A stretch of DNA of 48,797 bases from Saprospiraceae bacterium (GCA_013001975.1 JABDKX010000130.1:1-48797); one strand, 5' to 3'; counted from the stretch's first letter, positions 35,579 through 45,204 are shown. Program-made: numbers and translations. Notes: generated from the sequence alone by a model not told the origin.

Positions 35579-38500
35579 ATGAGTAAGCTATCACACTATA
35601 TCCTATTAACGGCCTGCATTTGTATATTTTCTTGCCAAAATGACAATAATACATCTGATTCAACAGATTCTAACACGCCAAAATCAGGTTTTGAAATAAT
35701 TGAATCATCAACAAGTGGACTTACATTTGAAAACACCTTGGTTGATGACCCAATGTCTGATAAAAATGTTCTTTCATACCAACATTACTTTAATGGAGCA
35801 GGTGTTGGTGTAGCCGATTTTAATCAAGATGGGCTTCAAGATGTTTTTTTTGCGGGAAATGAGGTACCCAATAGGCTTTATATCAACAAAGGGTCTTTTA
35901 AATTTGAAGAACTTCCGGCATCTTCCGGCATAAATATTGGCAAAACTTGGGCATCGGGAGTTTCAATTGTTGATATAAATGCTGATGGATTTCCAGACAT
36001 CTATGTTTGCCAACAAGGCCCTTATCCTGCAGACAAAAGAAAGAACTTATTTTATATAAATAATGGTGACCTGACATTTACAGAAAGGGCATCTGAAATG
36101 GGTCTAGACGATGACAATTATTCTACTCAAGCCTGTTTTATTGATTATGACAAAGATGGCGATTTAGATTGCTATGTGATGAACGAATCAAAATATGCGG
36201 GAGTAATTTTAAAGACAGTGTATGATGAGTTGAAGGATGAGGGAAATATGCGAAGAGCGAGTGGAAAATTGTTCAGGAATAATGGTAATTTAAAATTTAC
36301 GGATGTTACCAAAGAGTCAGGTGTACTTAACTACGGATATGGCTTAGGGTTAGCTGTATCAGATTTTAATGGAGATAATTGGCCAGATATATATGTTGCT
36401 AATGATTATACTGTGCCAGACTTTATGTATATAAATCAAAAAGATGGTACGTTTAAGGAATCAATAAAAGATTATACTAGGCAAATTTCATATTTCGCTA
36501 TGGGCTGTGATGTGGCTGACATTAACAACGATGGTCTTGTTGACATAGGCGTAGTTGATATGGCAGCGGAAGATCACGAAAGAGACAAGACCCTTATGGC
36601 CGGCATGGATGTTGAAGCTTTTCACTACTACTTCAATCAAAGGAAATACCAATTACAATATATGTTTAATAGCCTTCAATTAAACAATGGCAATAACACA
36701 TTTTCAAATATTGCTGCCCTTGCAGGGGTTTTAAAATCTGATTGGAGTTGGTCAGCAATATTCAGTGATTTTAATTTGGACTCTCATAAAGATTATTACG
36801 TAAGTAACGGTTTCAGAAGATACTCTCGGGATAATGATTTCAGAAATCTTTTAGCTGAAGTTCGTGACAAAAACAACGGTACTGTTCCACTTTCAAAAAG
36901 AAAGGAACTTTATGAGCTTATGCCAGAAATAAAATTAAAAAACAAGCTTTACATCAATGATGGAAATTTATACTTTGATGATAAAAACAAATCATTTACA
37001 CACCCCAATTTAGAGACTTATTCATATGGTGTAGCTCAAGCAGATTTTGATAACGACGGTGACATAGATCTGATAATGAATAATATTGATCAACCAGTTT
37101 TGCTGTTAAAAAACAATGCGCGAGAAAACTTAAGAAATAATTTTTTAAAGATAACTCTAAATGAGCCGGATGCTTCGAAAAAATATAATTCCAAAATATC
37201 GATCCACTATAACGGTAAGCAACAAATGCAGGAATATTACTTTATCAGAGGATATGAATCAACTATGCAAGAATGTTTATTTTTTGGATTAGGAGATGTT
37301 AGTAAAATTGATAAATTACAAATTATATGGCCTGACGGAAATGTTCAATTATTAGAAAACATTGACGCCAACCAGACGCTCGATATATCTTATAAAAAAG
37401 AAAAAAACAAACCTATTGCCAACCAAGTAAATACAGTTTTTCAGCAATTAGAAGCAAAAGACAAAGGAATAGATTTTAACCACAAGGAAAATACATTTGA
37501 CGATTTTCAAAAAGAAATATTATTACCCCAAAAGCAATCAGCTTTTGGTCCTGCTTTAGCCAAAGGAGACATCAACAACGATGGACTTGAAGACCTCTAT
37601 TTTGGAGGTGCAAAGGGACAAGCAGGAACTTTATACACTCAAAACAAAAATGGCTCATTTAAAAAGCACAGCAGTCAACCTTGGCAGAATGAATTTATGA
37701 GTGAAGATGTAGATGCTGTCTTTATAGATGCCAACAATGATGAGCATAAAGATTTAATAATATTGTCAGGAGGAAGTGGAGATTTTGTTGGAGAAGAAAG
37801 TTTATTGGCTGATCGGTTCTATGCAAATAATGGTAAAGGTGAGTTTTTTAGAATAGCTAACGTTTTACCGACATCTTATACTGCTTCATATAGTATAATT
37901 GCAAAAAATATAGATGAAGATCCAGAAGAAGAACTTATAATTATTGGTGCTGCAAAACCAGGAAAATATCCTCAAAAAGAAACTACAGTTATCTACGACT
38001 ACCAGGAAAAGGCTTATACAGATGTAACCGAAACGTTAATACCTAGTTTAAACGATCAAAATGGTTTAATTAGAGATGCGATATGGATTGATGTTAATGG
38101 TGATAATGAAAAAGAATTGCTGACAGTTGGGGAATGGCAAAGTCCACAAATATTTCAAAAAGAAAATGGCCAATATGTCAATATATCTTCAGATTGGGGG
38201 CTTGACAGCCATAACGGTTGGTGGAGAAGTATAGAAGGTAAGGATTTGGACAATGATGGTGACTTGGATCTTGTCATAGGTAATGTTGGAAAAAACTTTA
38301 AGCAGAAGGCTACTGATGACTATCCACTTTATTTATTTTCAAATGATTTTGATGATAACGGCACATTAGATTGTGTTTTAGCAAAACCATACAAAGACAG
38401 ATTGGTGCCAACTAGAGGCAAGGAATGCAGTACACAGCAAATGCCATTTGTAAGTGAAAAATTTAAAACTTATTCTGAATTTGCTGCAGCTAGTGTGGGT

Positions 38501-38917
38501 GATATTTATGGTGAAGACAAATTAAACTCAGGAATTAAATTAGAAGTCAATAATTTTTATTCTTATGTTCTTTGGAATGAAGGAGATAAATTTAGGTTTG
38601 AAAAACTTCCTCCTTTAGCACAAATATCTCCTGTTAATGATATTGTCTTTTTGGATGTAAATAATGATGATTATTCTGATATTATAATTGTAGGCAATGA
38701 CTATAATACAGAATATGAAACGCCAAGATTAGATGCTGGGAATGGCCTGTTGTTAATCAATAAAAATGGAGAAGGTTTTGATAGTCAAACAATATCATCA
38801 TCTGGTATATTTTGCCCTGGCGATGCGAAAAGAATGGTTGTCGTAGAAAACAATTCGAATAAAATGATTGTAGTTGCAAACAACAATTCTACGCCAAACT
38901 TATTGGTATTAAAATAA
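35579..38917 (+). CDS. ASPIC/UnbV and VCBS repeat lipoprotein
   Basis: 1112 residues from ATG 35579. A TTG at 35510 would add 23 residues before the signal peptide and is unlikely. MSKLSHYILLTACICIFSC is a lipoprotein signal with lipobox IFSC, followed by an Asn/Asp/Ser-rich linker. More than ten Ca-binding FG-GAP/VCBS loops are seen, for example DFNQDGLQDVFFAGN, DYDKDGDLDCYVMN, DFDNDGDIDLIMNN and DLDNDGDLDLVIGN, arranged as two propeller-like blocks. An ASPIC/UnbV domain lies between them (about 515-605, FFGLGDVSKIDKLQIIWPDG). It is the full-length paralogue of the truncated protein at 1-1922. Outer-membrane surface location is inferred. It is transcribed divergently from the scaffold operon and converges on dockerin giant 4. 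The function of the family in Bacteroidota is not established. Confidence 0.92.
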   Translation: MSKLSHYILLTACICIFSCQNDNNTSDSTDSNTPKSGFEIIESSTSGLTFENTLVDDPMSDKNVLSYQHYFNGAGVGVADFNQDGLQDVFFAGNEVPNRLYINKGSFKFEELPASSGINIGKTWASGVSIVDINADGFPDIYVCQQGPYPADKRKNLFYINNGDLTFTERASEMGLDDDNYSTQACFIDYDKDGDLDCYVMNESKYAGVILKTVYDELKDEGNMRRASGKLFRNNGNLKFTDVTKESGVLNYGYGLGLAVSDFNGDNWPDIYVANDYTVPDFMYINQKDGTFKESIKDYTRQISYFAMGCDVADINNDGLVDIGVVDMAAEDHERDKTLMAGMDVEAFHYYFNQRKYQLQYMFNSLQLNNGNNTFSNIAALAGVLKSDWSWSAIFSDFNLDSHKDYYVSNGFRRYSRDNDFRNLLAEVRDKNNGTVPLSKRKELYELMPEIKLKNKLYINDGNLYFDDKNKSFTHPNLETYSYGVAQADFDNDGDIDLIMNNIDQPVLLLKNNARENLRNNFLKITLNEPDASKKYNSKISIHYNGKQQMQEYYFIRGYESTMQECLFFGLGDVSKIDKLQIIWPDGNVQLLENIDANQTLDISYKKEKNKPIANQVNTVFQQLEAKDKGIDFNHKENTFDDFQKEILLPQKQSAFGPALAKGDINNDGLEDLYFGGAKGQAGTLYTQNKNGSFKKHSSQPWQNEFMSEDVDAVFIDANNDEHKDLIILSGGSGDFVGEESLLADRFYANNGKGEFFRIANVLPTSYTASYSIIAKNIDEDPEEELIIIGAAKPGKYPQKETTVIYDYQEKAYTDVTETLIPSLNDQNGLIRDAIWIDVNGDNEKELLTVGEWQSPQIFQKENGQYVNISSDWGLDSHNGWWRSIEGKDLDNDGDLDLVIGNVGKNFKQKATDDYPLYLFSNDFDDNGTLDCVLAKPYKDRLVPTRGKECSTQQMPFVSEKFKTYSEFAAASVGDIYGEDKLNSGIKLEVNNFYSYVLWNEGDKFRFEKLPPLAQISPVNDIVFLDVNNDDYSDIIIVGNDYNTEYETPRLDAGNGLLLINKNGEGFDSQTISSSGIFCPGDAKRMVVVENNSNKMIVVANNNSTPNLLVLK

Positions 38918-38950
38918 AAAAAGGACGCTTTTTCAAGCACCCCTTTTTTT
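38916..38950. terminator. Terminator between the ASPIC lipoprotein and dockerin giant 4
   Basis: On the minus strand the stem is fully paired if G-U pairs are allowed (GGGGTGCTT with AAGCGTCCT), closes on a GAAA tetraloop and is followed by a T run. On the plus strand the same stem has mismatches but also ends in T, so it may serve both genes while working best for giant 4. Confidence 0.7.
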
Positions 38951-38974
38951 TCTTTAAATATGCCCATTCAAAGA

Positions 38975-41900
38975 TTATTCTATTAGTATCATTTTTCTTG
39001 TAGAAGAGAAATATTCTGTATCTAATTGGTAGTAATACAAACCATTTCCATTTAAGTCATTATTATTTAATAAGACTGAATTCGTTCCTTTTCTAAAGTT
39101 TTTGTTTATAATTTTAACAACTTTTCCATTTGTATCATAAATTGTTAAACTAGCTTGAGAATCATGTGCCAATTCAAATTCAATTGTTGTTACAGAACTG
39201 AATGGGTTTGGTACATTTTGAAATAATTTATTCTCATAGTTTTGTGTTTTTCTCCTGATATCAATGTTTAATACATTAAGATTCTGATCGTAAATTTCTG
39301 CATTCAGACCATTTGATAAAAGATTAAAAACATCATCATTTAACTTGGTTGTCGATTTTACTGTCACATAGAATAATGCATCATCTTTATTACATTCTAT
39401 GGATTTTCCTTTAGACCAACTTATTGCTAACTGACCATCACCTATAAAAGTCATGTTTTCAGCAATACCCATTTTACCAGATTCGATATCGATAATTTCA
39501 ATAGCATGATGGTTAAAGTTCATTGCCAATTGCATACCCATTAACTCTTGATTACTTTCAAAGTAAAATGGAATTAAGTATTCATTTAAGTCATTTAAAG
39601 CTAAAATATCATGAGACATCGTAATGCTTTCATCGCTTCTAGTATTAACACTTATATCATCTGAAGTTAAATTAGCTGAACCATTCACATCACCTATTTT
39701 TACAGCCACAAAGTCATTGCCCATAACATCGGATTCTAAGTCATAGATGTCAATAGATTCTTTTAATGGCCATGGATTGTGATTATCTGTATAAGTTTGA
39801 TTTTTATCTATGTACCTCCAACTATTGTTGTTTGGAAGTTCGTCATAAACGCCTAGAATCAATTTTCTTAACTCGATCAAATCAATAGCGGTAATATCTT
39901 CACTATTATTTACATCGGAAGCAACAATCTGATAAGGAGATTCGATTGGTTGTAATCCGAGAATATGTCTTTGCATTAATACAAGGTCCAATGTTGTCAC
40001 ACCATTCAAATAATCATCACCACTAATAACACTTACTTGATAATCTTGATAAGACTCATTATTGTGGAAAACAAATTGTCCGTTGATATTGGTATTGTCA
40101 TATTTCATGGACTTATCAATCATAGATTCTAGTCCAACACTTATTTGTTCAACCTCTTCATTGAATTCTGTTTGTACCATACCAGCAACCATCATACCTG
40201 ATGTATCAGGGCAAATATTGCCATTATCTTGAATGATAAGCGTTGTAGTACAGAAATCCTGATTACCTTGATTGTCAGTAAACCAAACTTGTAATGTTTG
40301 AAGTCCTACATCTTCACAAGTAAACCTCAATGAAGTTTTAGTTTCATCATCTTTATCGAATGAAATATCTACGTCTGACCCACAATTATCTTTGGTACCT
40401 AAATCAAAATCATTAGCCCATATTTCTAGATATGGTTCATCATTTGGATTTATTGGTGGTGCCAAGACTGTGGTCAAACCAGTTCTACAATATGGTGTTG
40501 GCGCTTTGTTGTCAATAACTGTAACATCAATACTACAAGTACTCACTTCATCACATAGTCCTGTTGCTGACCAAGTTATTGTACTGACTCCAGCCGTTAG
40601 TGTTTGATTAACGACATCACCAAAACCTTGAGCGATAATAACACCATTAGAGACGATTTCATAGCTGATTTCAGATTTATCGATTGGCTCATTTAAGCAA
40701 AGATCAAAAGCATCTGGAGCATCAAAGTTGACAAGCTTATCACAAGTAATGTTGGAAACTCCCATGGTTGTATCAACTTCACAATTGGTCAAGTCTGGGC
40801 CATCTCCACTAGAAACTTTTATAACTTGATTTCTTGACCATATGCCATTTCCTGGATTCGTATTAGCATCATAGACACAGAAGTTAATTACAGTCCATGT
40901 TCTAATTACTTTTATACAATAACCTGAGACATCTTCAAAGATTCTATCCTTATAAGATGAAGATAGATGTCCACAAATATTGGCTTCATTTACTGGTACA
41001 CCATTATATAAAACAGCATCATCCAGATTAGAAGAATAGTTTGAACAAGTCGCGTCATTTCTATCTTGAGGCCAATTAAAACTATTAATATTAAATACTA
41101 AGTCACTTGTTATATTAAACGTCTGTTCGCATTCCGTTAATTCAGTAGTTTGTCCTGGAAGATCCACAAACCACTTTCGTATTATCGTTCCATGACCACA
41201 GATATCATTAATTGATCCTGAATCTTCAAATCTTAATTCACTTGATCCACAAACGCCATCAATAATGGGCATTCCTGAAATCATCGGATCCATTTCATCC
41301 AACTCATTACAATCCAAATTAATAGTATCCTGAGGACATGATTCAATTTGAATTCCAGTTTTATCTTGTACAACTACGCTGATGACACAAGTATTGGTTC
41401 TAAAGCCTTCATCAGTTACCCTTAAAGTTACAGGAATGGTTAAACCAGCTTCTTGACAACAAAACTGAACATAATCTCCAAATTCTAAGTCGTTACCTTC
41501 AGATTCTGGTAAATCGGCACAATAGGTTGTATCTTTTTTAATAGCCAACTGTACGGGACCGCCACATTCGTCATATGAGCCATCATCAACAGCTGCTGCA
41601 TACAGTCTACCCCAACCATTATCCGCAAGAGAGATCACGGTAAATTGATCACAAACAGGAATTGGTTTTTTATCGTCTTCAACAATAATTCTAAATGTTT
41701 TTTCCTCAGAATTCCCGCAATCATCCGTCAGCACATATTTAATGGTATTGAATCCACTTATTAATCCCGAGGCTCTGAATTTATCATTTCCAATATTTAT
41801 AGCTTTTATAAATTCCTTCACAGGATTATGAGGATCTGATTCCAAGCCAGGTAAATAATATACTTCTATTGTTAAGTTTGATAAGTCTGAACAATCTGAA

Positions 41901-43339
41901 AGGTTAGTTATTCTTGTCTGATCAGCCGTATCTAAAGGCATAAAATCAACAACTGCCTTACAATCATGATCAGTGTAAAATATTATATCATTATCTGGAA
42001 CATCGAATGAAGGCGCAGTATCATCTTCTACTTTTATAGTTTGATAACTTTGCGCATATTCTCCGACACACCAATCTAATGCTGTCCATCTTCTTAAAAT
42101 CTTAATTGTATTAATGCCGCATAAATTGAAAGTGTCATCAGAAAATGTCACATTAATTTTACATAAATTATTTTCGCCAGCTAACGGATACCCATCGAGG
42201 GTAGGTTGTCCAATATTTTCTGGGCTTAAATCTAATTGACCATCTGTAATTATTTGAGGATCGCTACAATTAAAATAAACATTTGGTGGAAATATAATAT
42301 CTGACAATTCTTTTTTCATGAAAAAGATTGAGAAGTCACATAAGTCCGTCGTTAATCCTGCATTGTCTCTTGTAAAGTATTCAATATCTCGTTGTGCTGT
42401 CAAATCATCAATACATTCTATAGCAGTTGATTCATCTTTATTTATAACAACTTCAACATCTGGATCACAATTGTCTTCTTGTTGGAATGTAAAAAATGAG
42501 ATGGTGTTAATATCAACACATATCCCATCTGCAATTGCTGCTGCATTTGCAGGTGTATTTTCTATTACTAAAGTAATTTCATCTCCGAGATTTGTATCTA
42601 AAGCTTGAACGCCTTGAATTTCTCCTGTATAAATTGAAGGATCGACTGGGTCTTCTGTAAAATCATATTGATCGCCGCTTGATAAAATAAGTCCAGTTCC
42701 TGATCCAGTCAGAGGATCGCTTACATTTAAAAAGTTAATAACTTCCCACTGCTCACTTGTTCCTGATCCAGTTAATGGCGATAAAATCAAACTTAAAGTA
42801 CCTGGATTGCCATCGACATCCATTGGACTGACACCACTACAATATGTTATTAAACCTTCAGAATCGAACAGGCCAGACAGATCTTTTGAGCAATCTACTG
42901 TAAAATCATCAATACAAGTTACAGAAGGAGGCAATTTATCCTCTACTGTAAACCATCCCCAACATGATATTTCAGTTCCATTGTCATCTAAAAATGACAC
43001 ACTGGCCTTATATAAAGGGCCTATGTAAGAACCATCAATGACTGGGTGATTAATATCTCCTGACATATCAACTGTAGATTGGTCAAGGATAATATCATTT
43101 TGCGTCATCAAAGTAACGGTGTAGTCACAGCCGTCTCTTTCATCCTCTAAAATGATATCGGGGGTCATTTCCGCGAAACATCTGTAATCTAATGATATTT
43201 GAATGTTATCATTACATCCCAATGATTCTGGACATTGTGCACTAATTTCTACTACCCCTAACAAACAGATTAAGCCCACAAAGAATGAAGATTTGAGAGC
43301 GTTTGCTTGTTTCAAACAAGATGATTTAAAAATAACCAT
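38975..43339 (-). CDS. Dockerin giant 4: secreted HYR/Ig-like modular protein with dockerin, cohesin-like and T9SS type A domains
   Basis: 1454 residues. Signal peptide 1-35 (GLICLLGVVEISAQ). The shared opening module LGCNDNIQISLDYRCFAEMT ... SCWGWFTVEDKLPP covers 40-140. The next module begins CIDDFTVDCSKDLSGLFD and appears split by a guest segment (about 168-285) containing a repeated LTGSGT before resuming at EDNCDPDVEVVINKDES. HYR/Ig-like Cys-rich modules run to about 1040, then a regulatory-like domain (1050-1100), dockerin (1105-1175: DDYLNGVTTLDLVLMQRHIL and DVNNSEDITAIDLIELRKLI), VKIGDVNGSA (1213), a cohesin-like domain (1235-1360) and a T9SS type A tail (1370-1454, NVPNPF). No catalytic domain is seen. 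A response regulator gene lies 106 bases upstream in the same direction. Confidence 0.92.
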   Translation of the reverse strand: MVIFKSSCLKQANALKSSFFVGLICLLGVVEISAQCPESLGCNDNIQISLDYRCFAEMTPDIILEDERDGCDYTVTLMTQNDIILDQSTVDMSGDINHPVIDGSYIGPLYKASVSFLDDNGTEISCWGWFTVEDKLPPSVTCIDDFTVDCSKDLSGLFDSEGLITYCSGVSPMDVDGNPGTLSLILSPLTGSGTSEQWEVINFLNVSDPLTGSGTGLILSSGDQYDFTEDPVDPSIYTGEIQGVQALDTNLGDEITLVIENTPANAAAIADGICVDINTISFFTFQQEDNCDPDVEVVINKDESTAIECIDDLTAQRDIEYFTRDNAGLTTDLCDFSIFFMKKELSDIIFPPNVYFNCSDPQIITDGQLDLSPENIGQPTLDGYPLAGENNLCKINVTFSDDTFNLCGINTIKILRRWTALDWCVGEYAQSYQTIKVEDDTAPSFDVPDNDIIFYTDHDCKAVVDFMPLDTADQTRITNLSDCSDLSNLTIEVYYLPGLESDPHNPVKEFIKAINIGNDKFRASGLISGFNTIKYVLTDDCGNSEEKTFRIIVEDDKKPIPVCDQFTVISLADNGWGRLYAAAVDDGSYDECGGPVQLAIKKDTTYCADLPESEGNDLEFGDYVQFCCQEAGLTIPVTLRVTDEGFRTNTCVISVVVQDKTGIQIESCPQDTINLDCNELDEMDPMISGMPIIDGVCGSSELRFEDSGSINDICGHGTIIRKWFVDLPGQTTELTECEQTFNITSDLVFNINSFNWPQDRNDATCSNYSSNLDDAVLYNGVPVNEANICGHLSSSYKDRIFEDVSGYCIKVIRTWTVINFCVYDANTNPGNGIWSRNQVIKVSSGDGPDLTNCEVDTTMGVSNITCDKLVNFDAPDAFDLCLNEPIDKSEISYEIVSNGVIIAQGFGDVVNQTLTAGVSTITWSATGLCDEVSTCSIDVTVIDNKAPTPYCRTGLTTVLAPPINPNDEPYLEIWANDFDLGTKDNCGSDVDISFDKDDETKTSLRFTCEDVGLQTLQVWFTDNQGNQDFCTTTLIIQDNGNICPDTSGMMVAGMVQTEFNEEVEQISVGLESMIDKSMKYDNTNINGQFVFHNNESYQDYQVSVISGDDYLNGVTTLDLVLMQRHILGLQPIESPYQIVASDVNNSEDITAIDLIELRKLILGVYDELPNNNSWRYIDKNQTYTDNHNPWPLKESIDIYDLESDVMGNDFVAVKIGDVNGSANLTSDDISVNTRSDESITMSHDILALNDLNEYLIPFYFESNQELMGMQLAMNFNHHAIEIIDIESGKMGIAENMTFIGDGQLAISWSKGKSIECNKDDALFYVTVKSTTKLNDDVFNLLSNGLNAEIYDQNLNVLNIDIRRKTQNYENKLFQNVPNPFSSVTTIEFELAHDSQASLTIYDTNGKVVKIINKNFRKGTNSVLLNNNDLNGNGLYYYQLDTEYFSSTRKMILIE

Positions 43340-43354
43340 AAGTAAATCGGTTTC

Positions 43355-43366
43355 TGGCCTAGGCCA
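43355..43366. promoter_or_regulatory. 12-base perfect palindrome at the putative start site of dockerin giant 4
   Basis: TGGCCTAGGCCA, GC-rich within AT-rich DNA, overlapping the last two bases of a TAACTTTG box and covering the expected transcription start. The position suits a repressor operator. The regulator is unknown. Confidence 0.45.
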
Positions 43367-43372
43367 AAGTTA
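43365..43372 (-). promoter_or_regulatory. Candidate -7 box TAACTTTG for dockerin giant 4
   Basis: Perfect TAnnTTTG match on the minus strand, 25 bases before the ATG, identical to the box before the scaffold gene. No good -33 TTTG is seen, which would fit a promoter that needs an activator. Confidence 0.4.
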
Positions 43373-43395
43373 AATTTGGATTAAATTATATATGT

Positions 43396-43407
43396 GTTCA
43401 GAATATT
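43396..43407 (-). promoter_or_regulatory. 12-base element shared with the upstream region of dockerin giant 1
   Basis: AATATTCTGAAC on the minus strand, 57 bases before the ATG and about 24 bases upstream of the TAACTTTG box, roughly where a -33 element or an activator site would lie. An identical copy is at 9665-9676. Confidence 0.4.
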
Positions 43408-43445
43408 TTTTGGTGGGGGGCACCAATAAAATCGGATAAATCCTT

Positions 43446-44114
43446 TTATACTAGTTGATTCTCAAGAGCAAATTTTATTAAGTTTATGGTGTTACGCACA
43501 CCTAATTTTCTCATAATATTTTTTCTATGAACGCCAACAGTTTGGTCGCTAATGAATAATTCCTTAGCGATTTCTTTATTGTTTTTAGCTTGTGTTATCA
43601 ACTCAAGCACTTCGTGTTCTCTTGTCGTCAATTTTTGTTTGATAACAAAACGATCTTCGTAATTTGATTTCTTGTTTCCTAGAAGTCTTTTCCCATTAGG
43701 TGGGGTTATATGAAGTCCAGGAGCCAAATATGTATTTCCTGATAGAACTTCTTCAAGGCCTTTTAAAAGATCTTCAGTTTCATTTGATTTTAAAATATAT
43801 CCATCAGCACCTGATTTTAGAGCTTGGCCGACAAATTTATAATCTCCATAAGAAGTTAAAACCAATATTTTAACGTCGCGAAATTGCTTTCTAATTTTTG
43901 GAATTAACTCTAAACCATCCTCATCAGGAAGATTTAAATCCATAATAATTAAATTTGTCTGAAGGTTTTTATGTAAAAAAAGTAAAAGTCCTTCTGCAGT
44001 ATTCTCTTCTCCTACAACATTGATATTCAATGGATTAACCTCTCGAAAGTAAGCTTTCAAGCCTGCCAAAAAGATGGTTTGTACATCCACTAATACACTA
44101 TTTACTGCTGACAT
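43446..44114 (-). CDS. NarL/LuxR-type response regulator
   Basis: 222 residues. Receiver domain 1-125 with phosphoacceptor D59 (LIIMDLNLPDEDG), T87 (VLTSYGD) and K109 (GYILKSNE). The acidic pair at the N terminus is reduced to one Asp (VLVDVQTIF, D10-V11, normally DD), which may change Mg binding or phosphorylation. The HTH-LuxR domain at 160-222 has LTTREHEVLELI, NNKEIAKELFISDQTVGVHR and IMRKLGVRN. No sensor kinase is adjacent, so it is an orphan in this window. It lies directly upstream of dockerin giant 4 on the same strand and could control it or other surface genes (inference). Confidence 0.92.
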   Translation of the reverse strand: MSAVNSVLVDVQTIFLAGLKAYFREVNPLNINVVGEENTAEGLLLFLHKNLQTNLIIMDLNLPDEDGLELIPKIRKQFRDVKILVLTSYGDYKFVGQALKSGADGYILKSNETEDLLKGLEEVLSGNTYLAPGLHITPPNGKRLLGNKKSNYEDRFVIKQKLTTREHEVLELITQAKNNKEIAKELFISDQTVGVHRKNIMRKLGVRNTINLIKFALENQLV

Positions 44115-44244
44115 CTAATTAAATTATTAATAAATATAAAACTGTTTCTACACCAAAACTGGTATATATTCAAGGGTCAGGATGCAAAACTAGTGCCAAA
44201 TTTTGCCATTAAGGCCGATAAAAATCGAAAATTATTGATTTCGA

Positions 44245-45204
44245 CTATAATATAGATTTTGAATCTATGACTTGTGTAGTCTCGGCATCTGACACAGCAT
44301 AAACGAAACCAGGCTGAATGGCATAACCACCATATTCGCCATTTTTATTTATGGCAATCAAACCTACTTGTAGGTCATTGATATCATATTTCTTCTTTAT
44401 TCTTAACAAAGCTTCTTTGCAAGCTGAATCTGGACTGTGACCTTGTCTCATTAATTCAACGACTAGAAAGGTACTGCAAGATTTTAATATCACTTCGCCG
44501 AGTCCTGTTGCAGTAGCAGCACCGACCTCATTGTCTACATATAATCCAGATCCAATAATTGGAGAGTCTCCTACTCTGCCGGGCGTTTTGAATTGCAAGC
44601 CACTTGTTGAGCATGCGCCACTCAGATCACCTGATTTGTTTTTTACTATCATACCGATGGTATCATGCCTTTCAATATTTATTTCTGGTTTGTAAATGGC
44701 TTTTTTCTTCCATTTCTCATAAGCAGTTCGAGAAACATCAGTTAATAGGTCTGTTTCTTCAAACCCTTGTTCTCGTGCAAATCTATTGGCTCCTTCTCCT
44801 GATAAAATAACGTGAGGAGAATTATCCATGACCTTACGAGCTACCGAGACGGCATTGATTATATTCTTTAGGTATGTTACAGATCCAGCATTTCCATTCT
44901 TATCCATTATACAAGCATCCAGCGTCACTTCCCCTGAATTATCGGGCATGCCCCCATATCCTACAGACGTATCATTAGGATCTTCTTCTACGGAGTTTAC
45001 ACCTTTCTCAATAGCATCTAATAATGCAGAATCGTTTTTCAATAAATGTTGTTGTGCAATTGTATTGGCGTTTGTGTTTGCCCAAGTGCTGATTATTAAT
45101 GGTTCTGATGTAGACTGAACTGTGGGTTTATCATCACAAGATAAGAGTAATGGTGTTCCGAGTAAAGCAGGGAAGTATTTATTAAATTTTCTTCTATTTA
45201 ACAT
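44245..45204 (-). CDS. Glycosylasparaginase / isoaspartyl peptidase-type Ntn hydrolase, lipoprotein
   Basis: 319 residues. The N terminus MLNRRKFNKYFPALLGTPLLLSC combines a twin-arginine-like NRRKF with a lipobox ending at C23, so Tat export followed by lipidation is likely. The catalytic Thr is T182 in ERHDTIGMI, where the precursor should cut itself into alpha and beta chains. Substrate-pocket motifs follow: GRVGDSPIIGSGLYVDN (R210, D213) and GAATATGLGE. GGMPDNSGEVTLDA is typical of the N(4)-(beta-N-acetylglucosaminyl)-L-asparaginase group. It would split the GlcNAc-Asn bond of degraded glycoproteins or hydrolyse related Asn compounds. It lies 53 bases upstream of the peroxidase stop on the same strand order (peroxidase, then this gene). 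Confidence 0.9.
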   Translation of the reverse strand: MLNRRKFNKYFPALLGTPLLLSCDDKPTVQSTSEPLIISTWANTNANTIAQQHLLKNDSALLDAIEKGVNSVEEDPNDTSVGYGGMPDNSGEVTLDACIMDKNGNAGSVTYLKNIINAVSVARKVMDNSPHVILSGEGANRFAREQGFEETDLLTDVSRTAYEKWKKKAIYKPEINIERHDTIGMIVKNKSGDLSGACSTSGLQFKTPGRVGDSPIIGSGLYVDNEVGAATATGLGEVILKSCSTFLVVELMRQGHSPDSACKEALLRIKKKYDINDLQVGLIAINKNGEYGGYAIQPGFVYAVSDAETTQVIDSKSIL

